DNA of 64,000 bases from Bidens hawaiensis (GCA_021521415.1 JAIQDT010000303.1:1-64000); one strand, 5' to 3'; shown: positions 12,014-24,150, counted from the stretch's first letter. A program made the numbers and translations. Notes: a model not told the origin generated them from the sequence alone.

Positions 12014-12717
12014 TTGGCCTATAAACGAACCGAACGTTCGGTGAATTGTTCATGAACCGTTCGGTGAGAAGTTCGTTTATGTTCGTTTATTTAATAAACG
12101 AACGAACATGAACAAAAAATTTGTGTTCTTTTAATTAAACGAATGAACATGAACACATATTCCGTTCGTTTATTTATGTCCATGAACGCTCGTTTATGCT
12201 CGTTTATTTATGTTCATTTATGTCTGCTTAATTATGTTATTTTATGTATTAATAGAAAATAATTAAATATTTAAAGACTTATATTTGTTAATTTGTGTTC
12301 ATTTAAGTTTGTTTATGTTTGTTTGTGTTAATTTACATTTGTTCATATAAAGACTTTATATTCGTTTATCTTTGTTCAGTAATGTTTGTTTAGATTAAAA
12401 AAACGAGCATAAACGAACACAAATGCCCACTTTTAAATAAACGAACATGAACATAAATATTTGTTCGATTAAGTGTCTGTGTTCTTTTAAAGTTAAATGA
12501 GACGAACACGAACATGCCCTGTATTCATGTTCATTCGATTCTTTTACATGCTTTCACTATTCACATTGATGAATACACTGGTCTCAATCTCTAGGACAAC
12601 CGATTTTATTTGGTTCGGGAACCGTTCGTGAACACATTAATTTCCTTAATAAACGAACACGAGCATAAAATCTTGTTCGGCAAGTGTTCGTGTTCGTTCG
12701 GTTCGTTTACAGCCCTA
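12014..12717. mobile_element. hAT-type MITE rich in TTCGTTTA motifs
   Basis: The left end TTGGCCTATAAACGAACCGA and the reverse complement of the right end, TAGGGCTGTAAACGAACCGA, match from TAAACGAACCGAACG inward. The flanks are CCAAAAAA (12006-12013) and CCAAAAGA (12718-12725), an 8-bp near-perfect duplication as expected for hAT. The inside is dense with TTCGTTTATGTTCGTTTA-like words on both strands and encodes nothing. Confidence 0.7.
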
Positions 12718-12725
12718 CCAAAAGA

Positions 12726-13569
12726 GATGGGACTAACGAAAAGTTTGGGCTTGTTCATTTCATGTAGAAATTTGGAGGAACTGAAATTTAAATCTTTAGA
12801 AATGACGTGTTTGTTTGGATATGAAAGAAATTGGAATTTGAAACTAATTCCAATCAAAATGGAGAGTAATCAACAAAGTGAACAAATCTCGTTTGACACC
12901 ATCAGAATGTATTAGAATCTTAAGAGATGTGAATTTCAGTTAACGAAGATCGATCTAATTTAAGACATTGATGGCAAAAAAGAGGTAGATATGTGTATAG
13001 ATGAAGCATACAGCTAGTGATTGATAAGTAGAGTTAGATAAGAATATATGCCTGTATGAACTACATGTGTGATTATATTGAGTTAAATGAACCAAAAAAT
13101 GTCACTGTAGACTTGTGGGTATGTTGTAGTTGTTTCATCACACCAGTAGTATATAAAGAAAACGTTTAGTGTTAGCCTAATATACTATCGTGAGGAATTT
13201 CTATGAAGAATTTATGAGAAACTTAGGATCTTAAATAATACTAGATCAAAGGAGTAGTTGATTGGTTCCTTATTACTTTTCGAATTATAATATGAGCCTA
13301 AATATTAGTTTTCTTTCTCCTCAAGTTGATTCTAATTACTATAAAAGCAGGTTAATTTATTGTATTTTAGTTATAAATTAGCAGCAATTTTGGAAATATT
13401 TTGGGCATATAAGTTCTGCCTTGGATCACACCCAAGAATATTAGCGAGTCACTCTACCTAAAAGCATAACTTCAACTTTCTCTTGGCAAAAAAGAATATG
13501 TTTCTAATTCAAGGAAACTCTTTCTTCAACTACAAACATTCTATTAAACTATTTTTCTTTTTGTCACAA
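12726..13569. other. Upstream region of the pectinesterase gene
   Basis: No gene is seen. This AT-rich stretch should hold the distal promoter of the gene at 13628; I could not identify a specific factor site with confidence. Confidence 0.4.
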
Positions 13570-13576
13570 TATAAAT
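13570..13576 (+). promoter_or_regulatory. TATA box of the pectinesterase gene
   Basis: TATAAAT lies 52 bp before the ATG at 13628. It would place the transcription start about 20-30 bp before the start codon, giving a short pyrimidine-rich leader. Confidence 0.65.
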
Positions 13577-13627
13577 GAGTCTCTTTTCTTTTCAAACTTT
13601 GCATTACTTTCCGTTTTTTCTGTGGTC

Positions 13628-15975
13628 ATGACACTCCCAACATTTGTTGTTTTCTCTCTCATTTTCTCTCCTTTGATCATGCTAGTATCTTCTCAAACAC
13701 TAAATCATCAAGAACAAACCATGGAAAATCCATTGATTCTTCAAGCTTGTAGCAATATAGATGATAGAAACACATGTCTCTCGAACGTAAAATCGTTTCT
13801 TGACAATGACAACCACAGTTCAGTTAACCAAAAGCCTGAGTCAATCTTGAGAGCCGCCCTAAAGGCGACACTCAAGGAGACACAACTAGCCATGCAAACG
13901 TTCACTAGGTTCACCTCGTTGTCTTCAAGCTCACGAGAGCAAATGGCAACTGAGGATTGCAAGGAACTCCTAGACTTCTCGGTTTCCGAGCTTGCATGGT
14001 CTGTAGCCGAGATGAAGGAGATTCGATCCGGCTCACAAAACCCTCATTACCATGGGAACCTAAAGGCATGGCTAAGTGCTGCCTTGAGCAATCAAGATAC
14101 TTGCCTAGAAGGATTTGAAGGCACAGATAGACACCTTGAGAGCTTTATAAGAGGAAGCCTAACACAAGTAACACAACTTATTAGTAATGTGCTGGCTTTA
14201 TATACTCAACTACAAACCCTACCTTTCAAACCACCTAGAAACTATGGTGGTAAAACTAATACCTTCTATCCACATTGGATGTCGGAAGGCGATAAAGAAC
14301 TGATGCTTGCAAGTCCAAACGGGATGCAAACAGACGTGGTGGTAGCGTTGGACGGGTCAGGACATTATCGTTCAATTTCTGAAGCAATTAATGATGCACC
14401 AAGTTATAGTAACAGGAGATATATTATATATATGAAAAGAGGAGTTTATAAGGAGAATGTGGATATGAAGAAAAAGAAGACCAACATAATGCTTGTAGGG
14501 GATGGCATTGGAGCCACAGTGGTGACTGGAGATCGGAATTTCATGCAAGGATGGACTACGTTTAGAACAGCCACCGTTGGTAAGAAGCTCTAACCTACTC
14601 CTCATAACATGTAGTAATTCTGTTCTTTTTAAGAGCATCCACAATAAAGACTTCGAAAAATACAAAAAAACATGTCTAATCACCCGCGACGTCATAAAAA
14701 TACCATTCTTTAAAAACACTCAAAACCCACGAAATTGTCACATCATCACCACTTACATTATTACTTTTAATCAAGACCGAACCACCCCCCCCCACCCCGA
14801 GGCTCACTACCTGCAAAAAGTTAGGTTTTTGGTAGTTCTTAAACTCCACTTAAAAATGCTTTCTAAAAACTCCATCCATAATATGCAAAAATAAATGATG
14901 TGAACAAACACTCAAAAACACTCGTTAAAAATACCTTATTTGAGATGCTCTTAAATAAAATATATTTTATACAAATAAATAGTGCTTTAATAGACATAGA
15001 TTGCATAATATGTGACCTTACAAAGTAAACACAAAAATGTAAAACTAATCATGAAAGGAAGTTTAAAAAAATGTATAACTACACAGAATATTTATTTGAG
15101 AAATTTTTTACAATTAAAATTCCATGATTATAAGAATAAAAGCACTTCAATTAATATATATAATATATGTCGCACACAATGAGTAGATAAAATTAATTAA
15201 CTTAGTTACGTTTTGTCCTTTGAAAGTTTCTTAAAGTTGAATTATTTTACCTACACATGCATTTGTACTAAATCACCTCTTTTTCATTTCTTTATCGTTT
15301 AAAGCCGTTTCCGGTAGAGGGTTTATAGCAAGAGACATCACATTTCGCAACACAGCCGGCCCTCAAAACCACCAAGGTGTTGCGCTGCGAGTCGATTCCG
15401 ATCAGTCTGCGTTTTACCGGTGTAGCATGGAAGGCTACCAAGACACCCTCTACGTGCATTCTCTCCGCCAATTCTACCGCGAATGCACCATTTCTGGAAC
15501 CATAGATTTCATATTCGGCAACGGTGCAGCCGTCCTCCAAAACTGTAAGATTTACACTAGAGACCCATTGCCACTACAAAAGGTTACTATAACAGCTCAA
15601 GGTCGTAAAAACCCTAATCAGAATACAGGGTTTTCGATCCAAGATAGCTTTGTCTACGCCACGAAACCGACTTATTTGGGGAGGCCATGGAAAGAGTACT
15701 CGAGGACGGTGTTCATGAACACATACATGAGTGCAATGGTCCAGCCAAGAGGGTGGCTAGAGTGGTATGGGAACTTTGCACTGAGCACGTTGTGGTATGG
15801 GGAGTATAGGAATTATGGTCCGGGTGCGTCGTTGTCGGGGCGAGTTCAGTGGCCTGGCTACCATATGGCCATGGATGCGTCGACGGCTGATTCCTTCACG
15901 GTTCGACGGTTTATTGATGGTTTAGCATGGTTACCGGCTACCGGTGTGTCATTCTCGGCTGGTTTGTCTAAGTAA
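13628..15975 (+). CDS. Pectinesterase with N-terminal inhibitor domain (type I PME)
   Basis: Removes methyl esters from cell-wall homogalacturonan; such proteins are secreted. Exon 1 is 13628-14579, the intron (GTAAGA...AAAG) 14580-15304 and exon 2 15305-15975. They join in phase to 540 residues with no stop, a usual size for type I PMEs. The start is ATG 13628, because the two preceding codons of the longer frame use GTG. Residues 1-23 form a signal peptide. Residues about 34-190 are the PMEI domain, with cysteines in QACSNIDDRNTC, EDCKEL and QDTCLEG. The catalytic domain runs from about 236 (DVVVALDGSGHY). Active-site motifs are NHQGVALRV, GYQDTLY (Asp364), TIDFIFG (Asp385) and LGRPWK (Arg444). 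The usual RRLL-type cleavage site between the domains is not obvious; DKELM sits there. Substrate preference and expression cannot be read from sequence. It is the only intact non-transposon gene in the window. Confidence 0.95.
14629..14954. mobile_element. Small MITE in the pectinesterase intron
   Basis: The ends are TTAAGAGCATC (14629-14639) and GATGCTCTTAA (14944-14954), perfect 11-bp inverted repeats, about 326 bp apart in the 725-bp intron. The AAGAGCATCCACAAT type of end is very common in plant MITEs. The inside includes a poly(C) tract near 14787. Both splice sites lie outside it, so the gene should still splice. Confidence 0.65.
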
Positions 15976-16402
15976 CTGTTTTTTAAGATAAAGTGTTATG
16001 TCATGGTAAGCTTTTAATGTGATTATTTGTTACATCAGTTTGTGGTTATATGCACTCGAATTCAAATTCAATTTGATCATACTAGTTAGGTACATAAGTT
16101 CTTGTGTATGTTTTTATTAATGAATTAATGTGGATTGCTCATGTAAATACGGAATTATGTTAGCTCACAAATGGTTGATCATCTAATCTCACACCAAAAA
16201 GAAAGAACGCAACGCAAATACGCAACGCCAAATCTAATCTCACACCAAAAGGCAAGAAAGAACGGCCTTCGGGAGTAACAATGCGATGGTCATATGATGT
16301 CGATATGACGGTCTTAAGATAATTAAATTCGACAAAGCTGATTCAGCGTGTTTGACGTCAACCCTAAAACTCAGACGATCGTCTAAGTTTACCGTGTGCT
16401 GG
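15976..16402. other. 3' flank of the pectinesterase gene
   Basis: Holds the 3' UTR and a short spacer. A 17-bp word CTAATCTCACACCAAAA occurs twice (about 16183 and 16231). No further gene. The last five bases, GCTGG (16398-16402), are the target duplication of the next element. Confidence 0.6.
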
Positions 16403-17381
16403 TGAAGAGGTAGGTCCCAGCAGAGCCCAGTTGGACCCGCAAGACTCACCTTGAACAGAGACGTCTGCGCAACGACCAACTGCTTCCGCAGGACCCACCA
16501 TGCTCAGAGAAGACCTTACGCGCAGTACGCCAGCTATACCCGCAGGGAAAGCCTCCCAATGGTGAAGTACCCCGCTTGTTCCCGCAGTTGCGGATACAAG
16601 CCATCAGGGAAGGCTACCCGCACTGATAGCAAGGCTACACGCACAAGGCACTAACTCTTGCTACTTCAGTAGTCACCTGAAGGAATGAGCAAGGCGGGAA
16701 TACTCCCGCCCAAATGAGCCAGTCCGTATGCTTCTGGAAGATCTTTTGTACTATACCTACCAAGGTATGGGCAAAACAGACGATCTGACCAGGCAGCCCA
16801 TGAACCAATCACAGGGTGACAGCTCACCGACAACAGTACGAGGAGGAGCACCCTCTAGTACTGTTTGTCACTATTAGCCGCTGCCTACTCACCAACCCTT
16901 ACTATGGGACGTGCGCAGCCTACAGTTGGTGGAACAGTGCATAGCCGGCAGTAAAGGAACAGTATACAGCCGACCTTGTCACTGTCGGCCGCAGCCTATC
17001 CACCAACCAGCATGGCTTGTGTGTAGCCCACTGTTGGTAGAACAGGAATACTATTCAGCCGGCTGTACCTTCTAGGAAACCTACCTTCGGCTATAAATAC
17101 TCCAACACCTTGGAATGGTAAGGACATCATCTGATATCTCATTATCTTATCTTCTCTAGCAATCTCTTAATATACACTTATATTCAGAGCAATCTAGTCT
17201 AATTCTCACGCCGGAGGGTGGTCACAAGGAGGAACCCCCCCTTCTCAGTGACGAGCTTACGGTGTCTGTTTTGCAGGTCACCTGAAGAACAACTTTCTTT
17301 GCTGGATCTCATCCTCGTGGGAAACATTACTTAACCCCCAGATTATCCGTAATCTGCCCTGGGTCACTTAGTGTTTCTTCA
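16403..17381 (+). repeat. 5' LTR of the Tat element
   Basis: 979 bp, TGAAGAGGTAGG to TGTTTCTTCA. TATAAATA at 17092-17099 is a good core promoter, about 290 bp before the LTR end. Upstream copies of CAGCC, CGGC and TGGTAGAACAG words form loose repeats around 16870-17060. Confidence 0.97.
17092..17099 (+). promoter_or_regulatory. TATA box in the 5' LTR
   Basis: TATAAATA within TTCGGCTATAAATACTCC; the same site is present in the 3' LTR at 25754-25761. It would drive the genomic retroelement RNA. Confidence 0.75.
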
Positions 17382-17398
17382 TTGGCGCCATCCGTGCA
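17382..17398 (+). other. Primer binding site
   Basis: TTGGCGCCATCCGTGC begins directly after the LTR. TGGCGCC at this place is typical of Tat and Athila elements; the tRNA cannot be named safely because the rest has diverged. Confidence 0.7.
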
Positions 17399-17443
17399 TA
17401 AAAGCTAGAACTAATTCTTAGTTTTTTCAAAATTTCTGAAGAA

Positions 17444-18970
17444 ATGGTTAACGTTACTCCGGTCCCAAGGCCAGTAAGTGACCAAGAAACCCCGGTGACC
17501 ACAACCCCAGCAACTGGGAACACCGGCGGTTATACAAATTTTACGAACACTACCCCGGTTACCCAAGCCGGGACAAGTGCAGTAAACAATATTTCACTGG
17601 GGTTCACTGATGCCCAGTTGGAGAAACGGACGAGGGTCCCTCGCCAAACACTAGATCAAGTTAAGGCGTGGGCCGAAGCACGTCAGAAAGAGTTCCAAGC
17701 TGAGTTGGATGAACGCTTGCGTTCACTTCAACAGGCTGACGAATTCGGCAGTACTCGCCAACATCTCAACATGAACAGTGAGTGCGAGTACTCAGACGAT
17801 GAGCGGGAAGAATCCGATACCGACGCAAACCCTCGCCATAAGGCAAAAGGGAAGCGTAAGGAAACGGACTTCCAACCGACAAGGAATTTTGGAGAAACCT
17901 TTAAACCAACGAACGCGGGGAGAAACCCGCGTGACTTCTCCAAAACCTTTAGACCAACTGCTGCAAATGCAGGAAAGTCTAAGTTTGCAAGGGACATTGC
18001 GGAAGCAATCGCCCCGAGAAGTGCCAAACAAATGTCCAACATCGGCACTTATGATGGTCTATCCGACCCAGACGACCACTTGAACAGATTCATTGCGGGG
18101 GCAACCGTCAGTAACTGGACGGAGCCCACGTGGTGTTATATGTTCCAGATGACTCTGGTTGGAGCGGCCAGGGCATGGTTCGATCGTTTACCGGTCCACC
18201 ACATCTATGATTGGGCGGACTTTCAGAACAAGTTCAGCCAACACTTCAGCCAACAAAGGAAATATACTGAAGAACAGTGGACGATCCTCAACTGCGTTAG
18301 ATAGGAGGATGAATCTTTACTAGACTTCATCACTCGCTTCAACTCCAAAAAGCTAAGTCTGGGCAACATAAGTGAAGATCTTGTTCGCGCCGCTTTCATC
18401 CAGGGTGCCGAATACCCAGAGCTTATCCGCACATTGACGGGTAAGGACGGCATGCCATCCACATGGGATGCCATTATGACGGCGGCCAAGCGCTTTGCCG
18501 AGACGGAGAAGCAACTGGGAAGGGATCTTCCCCAGAGTACACACCTCTACACGCAAAGGACTAGAGAAAACAATGTTCGGATCGCCCGGCAGAACAAAAA
18601 GAGGAAGCTAGGTATTTGGCAGTCAAGGGTAAACTTTGACACCTCATCCAGCTCTCACCCTCTTGTTGGCGGAAGAGATAACACACACCCTTCAAGCCGA
18701 AAACACCGGTGGACGCCACTCACCAAAAGCGTCACGGAGATATTTGCCACCGAAAAACTACCATGGCCAAAAGCTCCAATGATCCGGCAGCGACCTAATG
18801 CGGATCAAAGCAAATCCTGTGACTTCCACGGGACAAAAGGTCATAGTACTGAGGAGTGTACATCCTTGAAGGATATTGTTGAAACATTCGTCAAGGATGG
18901 AAGACTTGCACACCTTGTGGCATCAATCAAGAAGGGAGGAAGGAATGATAACCGGTACAGAGGCAACTGA
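17444..18970 (+). pseudogene. gag of the Tat element, one in-frame stop
   Basis: One frame of 508 codons from ATG 17444 to TGA 18968-18970, interrupted by TAG at 18302-18304 (codon 287). Residues about 200-330 are the retrotransposon gag (capsid) domain: DPDDHLNRFI, ARAWFDRLP, then past the stop DFITRFN. Residues about 465-480 have the zinc-knuckle variant CDFHGTKGHSTEEC (C-x2-H-x4-H-x4-C) seen in Tat gag. The N-terminal third is low-complexity, with charged stretches. Gag forms the particle that packages the RNA. The stop falls inside the capsid domain, so this copy makes no complete Gag. Confidence 0.9.
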
Positions 18971-18997
18971 CGAAAGCCCGTTGACATCAGCATCAAC

Positions 18998-20167
18998 ATG
19001 GTTCATGGTAAGATCAGAGGAAGAAAAAGGCGAGCGACAGAACCATGCGCGTGGAAGGAAGCTGAGGTGTGCTTCCCGCGAGTGCCAGGAGGACCCAGCA
19101 AAGAAGACCCTATCGTCATCAAAAGCCAACTGAGGCACTACATCACTTCTCGCACTCTTGCTGACAACGGCGCCTCTTCAACGGTGATGTACAGGCAGTT
19201 CTTCGACAAGCTAGATGACGAAGACAAGGAACGCCTGGAAACGATCTACGCCTCGATGGAAGGGTTCGACGGCAGCACAAACACCCCCCTGGGTATCCTA
19301 TCTTTCCCCGTCACTCTTACGGACGGGAATCACGCACGCACAGAAGACGTGGATTTTGTCGTGATGAGGAAGCCACACCACACATACGACATTCTCTTCG
19401 GAAGAGACGGGATGGCAAGATTCAACGCTGTGGTATCTTCAGTCCACGGCATGATGGGATGGCCAACAGCTGAGGGTGTAGCGATGATCACCGGCATTCC
19501 CCAGAATTTGGTGAGCGATAACGGCACCAACTTTGCTGACAAGAAGCTACAAAAGTGGCTGGAAGAACTTCAAATCACCCACACTTTTACCTCAGTGGCG
19601 CACTCGCAGGGTAATGGTGAGGTAGAAAGAGCAAATAAGAGCATCGTCGAAGGCATAAAGAAAAGACTCTTGGAACACAGATCCGGCTGGGTGGACGAGC
19701 TTCCGCACGTCCTTTGGGCAAACAGAACGCTGAAAAAGGCCAGTACGGGAGAAACCCCGTTCAGTCTCACTTATGGCACTGAAGCCATGGTCCCGGTCGA
19801 AATTGGTTTACCCTCACCAAGGGTCTTGATTCAGCCAGAAGATAATGATGCGGAAAGACGGTTAGACCTTATGCTAACCGAGGAACGCAGAGACTTAGCC
19901 GCAGTGCGTGAAGAGAACTACAAGTGACAAATGCAAAAGTACTACAACACGCGGGTAAAACTCTGCAACTTCAATGTAGGAGACTACATACTGCGTAACA
20001 ACGAGGCTTCGAACCAACAACGCCCAGGAAAACTGGCCCCGGTCTGGGAAGGGCCATACATTATCAAAGAAGTTCTGGGAAAGGGCGCATACCGGCTCGA
20101 AAGGCTCGATGGCACTCCCATCCCAAGAACATGGAATGGAGCTCAATTACGCAAATGTTATATGTAG
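18998..20167 (+). pseudogene. pol remnant: protease joined to integrase, RT and RNase H missing
   Basis: One frame from 18998 to TAG 20165-20167 with a TGA at 19925-19927. The first part is the aspartic protease (LADNGASSTVMY active-site region, then YDILFGRDG). At about 19490 the frame passes directly into the second half of the integrase core (LVSDNGTNFADKK, HSQGNGEVERANKSI) and its C-terminal part (GDYILRN, GPYIIKEVLGKGAYRL). The whole reverse transcriptase, RNase H and first half of integrase are gone, yet the reading frame is kept across the join. The first integrase aspartate of DDE is lost; the second (SDNG) and the glutamate (EVERAN) remain. No chromodomain follows, as expected for Tat. 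Confidence 0.9.
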
Positions 20168-20380
20168 ATCAATTCCAAACTTGTAAAGAAAAGGCATAGA
20201 GCCACTTCTAATGGAAATGATTCTCCTTTCACAATGTGTTGATAGCCTTACCTTTATACTTATGAACTTCCCACACTGATGTGCCGGTATTCACCGCATA
20301 AATATGGGAAGAAGTAAGTCGTTACGTGTGGAAGGCGGCAAAACCTGCATAAACACAAAACGGTAAAAATTTCAAGTTTT

Positions 20381-20655
20381 AAGGAAAACCTCCACGCAGG
20401 TCAGATGTAGGCAAAGTTTAGCCATCCTACTAAGTGCAAGTGACGGTCTTACCCGCACAATCACGAAAAAGGAGGCAAAACTTCAACCTATTATCTACCA
20501 CGTTCAAAGGTTAACTTATTCTAAACACTTAGAAAATTTCAAAGGAAAAGATGAGGAAAACTTCCACGCATGTCAGATATAAGTAAAGTTAAGCCATCCT
20601 ACTAAGTGTAAGTGACGGTCATACCCGCACAATCATGAAAGAGGAAGGGAAACAA
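20381..20655. repeat. Tandem pair of about 100-bp repeats
   Basis: Copies near 20381-20480 and 20552-20650 share CCATCCTACTAAGTG and AAGTGACGGTC blocks followed by ACCCGCACAATCA. They lie between the end of pol and the 3' end of the antisense gene. Confidence 0.75.
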
Positions 20656-20762
20656 ACTTATAATTTGCCACGTTAAAAAGTTAACTTATCTAAGTACTAA
20701 AGAAATTGCTAAGTTAAATCAAAACATGCGTAAAATAAACAAGGCAAGGAATTAACACAATC

Positions 20763-20768
20763 TTTATT
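20763..20768 (-). terminator. Poly(A) signal of the antisense gene
   Basis: AATAAA on the minus strand, about 110 bp past the second stop of the antisense gene (TGA 20877-20875). Confidence 0.5.
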
Positions 20769-20874
20769 TCATCAAAATTCAAATATTACAAAGATTGCTG
20801 GGTGCATACCCGCATAAAAAAGAAGCTATACAAAAACAAAAATCTACGCTAATGGTGGAAAGGGATCTTCAGGA

Positions 20875-23800
20875 TCAGGCTTCAGGACCACTTCCACTTG
20901 GACCCGCACCATTAGTAGAGCGTGGCGGTTCAAGGAAAGCTTTAAGGATAGCTAGCCCATCATCAGCAGCAGCAACTTCGTTCACCTTCTCCACCACCGG
21001 ATGCGGGAAGGCGGCATACTAGTTCACTGCTTGGTCATAAACAGCTTCAGTATCCACATCGTACAAAGGGAAGTTGGAAGGCGGGATGCCTTTCTCAACG
21101 AACCCTAGACCAAGCAGGAAGCCGGCCTTTTCCCCATCCTCATGAGAAGCGTTGAGGGCTGCGCTCATAGCATCGTCATAAGACGTCTCTGTGAAGACCC
21201 GATGCACAACCTACAAAAAAGAAAAAAATACAAGTATCAAAACCTTTTCTATGTACAAAGAGAAGCGTAAAGACATTATGAAGTTAAACTTACCTGAGAC
21301 AACGCTTCTCGAAGAAGCCATTCCTTGGCAACCAGAGCTTCTTGGAGGGCGGCTTGAGCTTGGTTACGGGCGCGTTCGGCTTCACTTTGGTTGAGGTTGG
21401 CAAGCAACACTTCTTTAGCCGCAGCCTCTTCAACGCCCTTTAGCTTCCGCTCAGTCTGGTCAAGCACCCCCCTCTGGTCCAGGATCTCTTGGAGCTTCTT
21501 CTCGTCTTCCATCGCCAAGGCATCATGAGCCTGTTGGAGCGCCTCTAGTTTAGCTTTAAGTTCCTCATTCTCGAGGCGTAGAGGCTCAGCAACAGCTTCA
21601 GCCTTGGTGGCCCTTTCAGTTGCGTTCCGAGCAGTTTCCTTAGCCAGCCGAAGCTGTTCGTTAACAGCTTGGGCAGCCTTGGAACGGGCCTCGAGACGGG
21701 CCTGAACTTCAACTTCAAGGGCCTTGAACGCCTTCTCCTTCTCCGCAGCAGCCGCGGAGAGCCTCCTATTCTCCTCCTGGACAGCCCGCGCCTGAGCTAC
21801 TTCTTGAATACGAGCTGCTTTTAACTTGTCGTTTTCACGACAAAGCAGCTCGACGCGCGGCTGCATCCGGGCCAGGAGAACCCGAAGCTCATTGGTTAGC
21901 CTACCCTCCTGGTAGCTAGCCATGGCTTCCCCCAACGCACCACTGGGAGCTGCGTGACGAGCCCACTCCACGCACTCCACAGGTGTGCGAAGGGTTGTTC
22001 CTCGGCGGATGTTCCATCGTGGAACATACACTTCATTGGAATCCGACACTGCAAAAAACAAAAAGCAGTTAGGAAAAGATGATAAAAAAAAAAATATAGG
22101 CCAAAAGAACCCTACGCACCTGTAGGGTCAACAACAGGCCGATAGCCGCCAAACCCATCACCTGAACCCAAGGGAAATCTGTCCAAGAGGTCAGGTAGAT
22201 GGGAAGGAGGCAGAGTTTTGCGAGAAGCCCCATGCATACCTGAAGGATCGGCCGTCATTGCCGATGACGGAGGAGGCATGGTGAAGGCCGCCGCGGTAGT
22301 AGAAACCAACGGAGGTGAACTCACTGTAGGTGAACTCACAACCGTGGTCGCCGCTGCGGAGTCCGCAGAAAAAGTAACCGCCGGCTCAGTGAAAGATGCG
22401 GTAAATATGGCACTGACAGCCGGCGGTGATGTCATCACAGCTGGAACAGTTGGCTCAACGGAGTGAGCAACTGAACCAGCGGAAGCAGGCGCAGCCGCCT
22501 GGGTCGTCGCCTCAGGTAGGCTGACCAAGCCTACCGTCATGGGTCCGGAGGTACTCCTCCCCGCTTCACCCTGGAATGCGGTAGCATCCACGCCTGCACA
22601 AAGAAGATAAGTATTAATGATGGAATGCTATGAAGTTAAAAATAAAGTTTGTACTTACGGGTTTTCTTGAGCCTAAAAGTGCGGACAGGCGGGGATGAAC
22701 CCGATGGAGCCGGCCTCTTCAAGCCGCTCACCGTTGTCATCCTGGGCTCTCCGGAGGTGACAGTCGTCGCAGCCTCCGGAGCAGTGGTCTTATCACCACC
22801 GGGGTTCCCCGCCACCTCCTCGCTCTCGGTCTCTAAATCAGACCGAGGCACCGGATCGGCAGTGGAGGCCACCTTCGCCTTCCCCTTCCCGCCGGCAGCC
22901 TTCTTCTTCCGCACCAACGAAGGACCATCTGCGGATTCCTCATCAGAACACAAGATTAGAGGAATTCCAGCAGAGGTTTCAGCATTGAGGGGTCGTGGGT
23001 TGAATAACGCCTTACCTGGCCGCCTGGCGCTCAGGATCTCATGGCCTGGCGGGTAGACCTCCACGAACCGATCCGCCGTCTGTTCAAGGATGGGCAACTC
23101 GTCCTCATCTAGAGCACGAGTACCCATCCGAGCGGGACTATCAGCCTCCCGCGGATACAGGAGCGACTGCAAGTCGTTCCCCTCTGAAATAAAAGAAAAA
23201 CAGTTAGAAGACAAACATATATAAACAAAGAAGACAGACCGTACCATAAGGGACAGAGTTCAAACCGTATTCAAGGACGATTGGGATCTTTTGCGCATCC
23301 GCATCCTTCCACACCCGGCTCATCCCGAGCATCACCATCCCGGACTCTGCAAAGCGGTAAACCGGAGATTGGACTCGGGATATCTTTGAGAACCATTCCG
23401 CCTCCTGGTAGTTGGAGGCGTGAAGGCTGGGGAGTGCTTTGCCATTCTTGAACTTCATGGCAAGGGGGATGGCGCGAGCGGAGATAAAAAAGAACTCCCG
23501 CTTCCATGAACGAAGACTGCGCTCGGTTGCGCAAATCTTCAAACCCTTGATCCGGGTTATCAGAGTATACCACCCCTGGATGCACCTCCAAGAGTAGAAG
23601 GTCATCAGGCGGTCGACGAAGGGCTCAACGCACAGAATCCGGCACACCCACTCGAAGTGGCGAATCTTCGCGATCGCCATCGGGTGCACCTCGGTCAGGT
23701 GCACACCGTGCCTCTCCAGGACACGGTACACAAACTTTGTCAAGGGGAACCTAAGATTCCCATAGACAAAGAATGCGGCATATACCCCGATCTTGCCTCT

Positions 23801-24016
23801 GGGGGCATCATACACCATCTGATGAGGTTCAGGAAACTCAGGCTCAAGAGACTCGAGCATGAACTTCCTGACGATGTACTGATATAGATCGACAGGCAGA
23901 GCACACTGGCACTCGCCAGCAGTACTCTTGTCATCCTTGTCAGACGTGGATGACGGGTGCTCGGCGTACACCCCAGCCTCCTAGGCTGTAGCCTCAAGAT
24001 CGTGAACAGAAGACAT
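20875..24016 (-). pseudogene. Antisense extra gene of the Tat element (putative gypsy-type transposon domain plus coiled coil)
   Basis: Five exons fit in phase: 24016-23245, 23183-22659, 22593-22120, 22048-21294 and 21210-20875. All four introns are 60-90 bp with GT-AG ends (donors GTACGG, GTAAGT, GTGCGT, GTAAGT). About 950 codons. Exon 1 carries the domain known as putative gypsy-type transposon (Transposase_28), with EVHPMAIAKIRHFEWVCR as its core. Exons 2 and 3 are serine-, proline- and alanine-rich with a basic stretch VRKKKAAGGKGKAK. Exon 4 is a long coiled coil (about 190 residues of E, A, L, K and Q heptads). Two in-frame stops break it: TAG at 23983-23981 (codon 12) and TAG at 21021-21019, 48 codons before TGA 20877-20875. 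A GTG-less restart is possible only after the first stop. Its job is unknown; such ORFs recur in Tat elements. Confidence 0.85.
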
Positions 24017-24142
24017 TTTCCAGGTATGAAAAAGAGAACGATTTCAAGAGAATGCTCGTCTGAAAAGGTGAGTATTCGCCGGAAATCGTTTTGAAGATGA
24101 AGAGAAAAGTGAAAGTGTGGATTACAAAGGACCCTCTCCCCC

Positions 24143-24150
24143 TTTATATA
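24143..24150 (-). promoter_or_regulatory. TATA box of the antisense gene
   Basis: TATATAAA on the minus strand, 127 bp before the ATG at 24016. With the poly(A) signal at 20768 it delimits a complete transcription unit opposite to the retroelement. Confidence 0.65.

Noticed and set aside
22218..22466. Plus-strand frames opposite the antisense Tat gene
   Set aside because: Mirror image of the GC-rich exons; the minus-strand exons have splice sites, a domain and a coiled coil.
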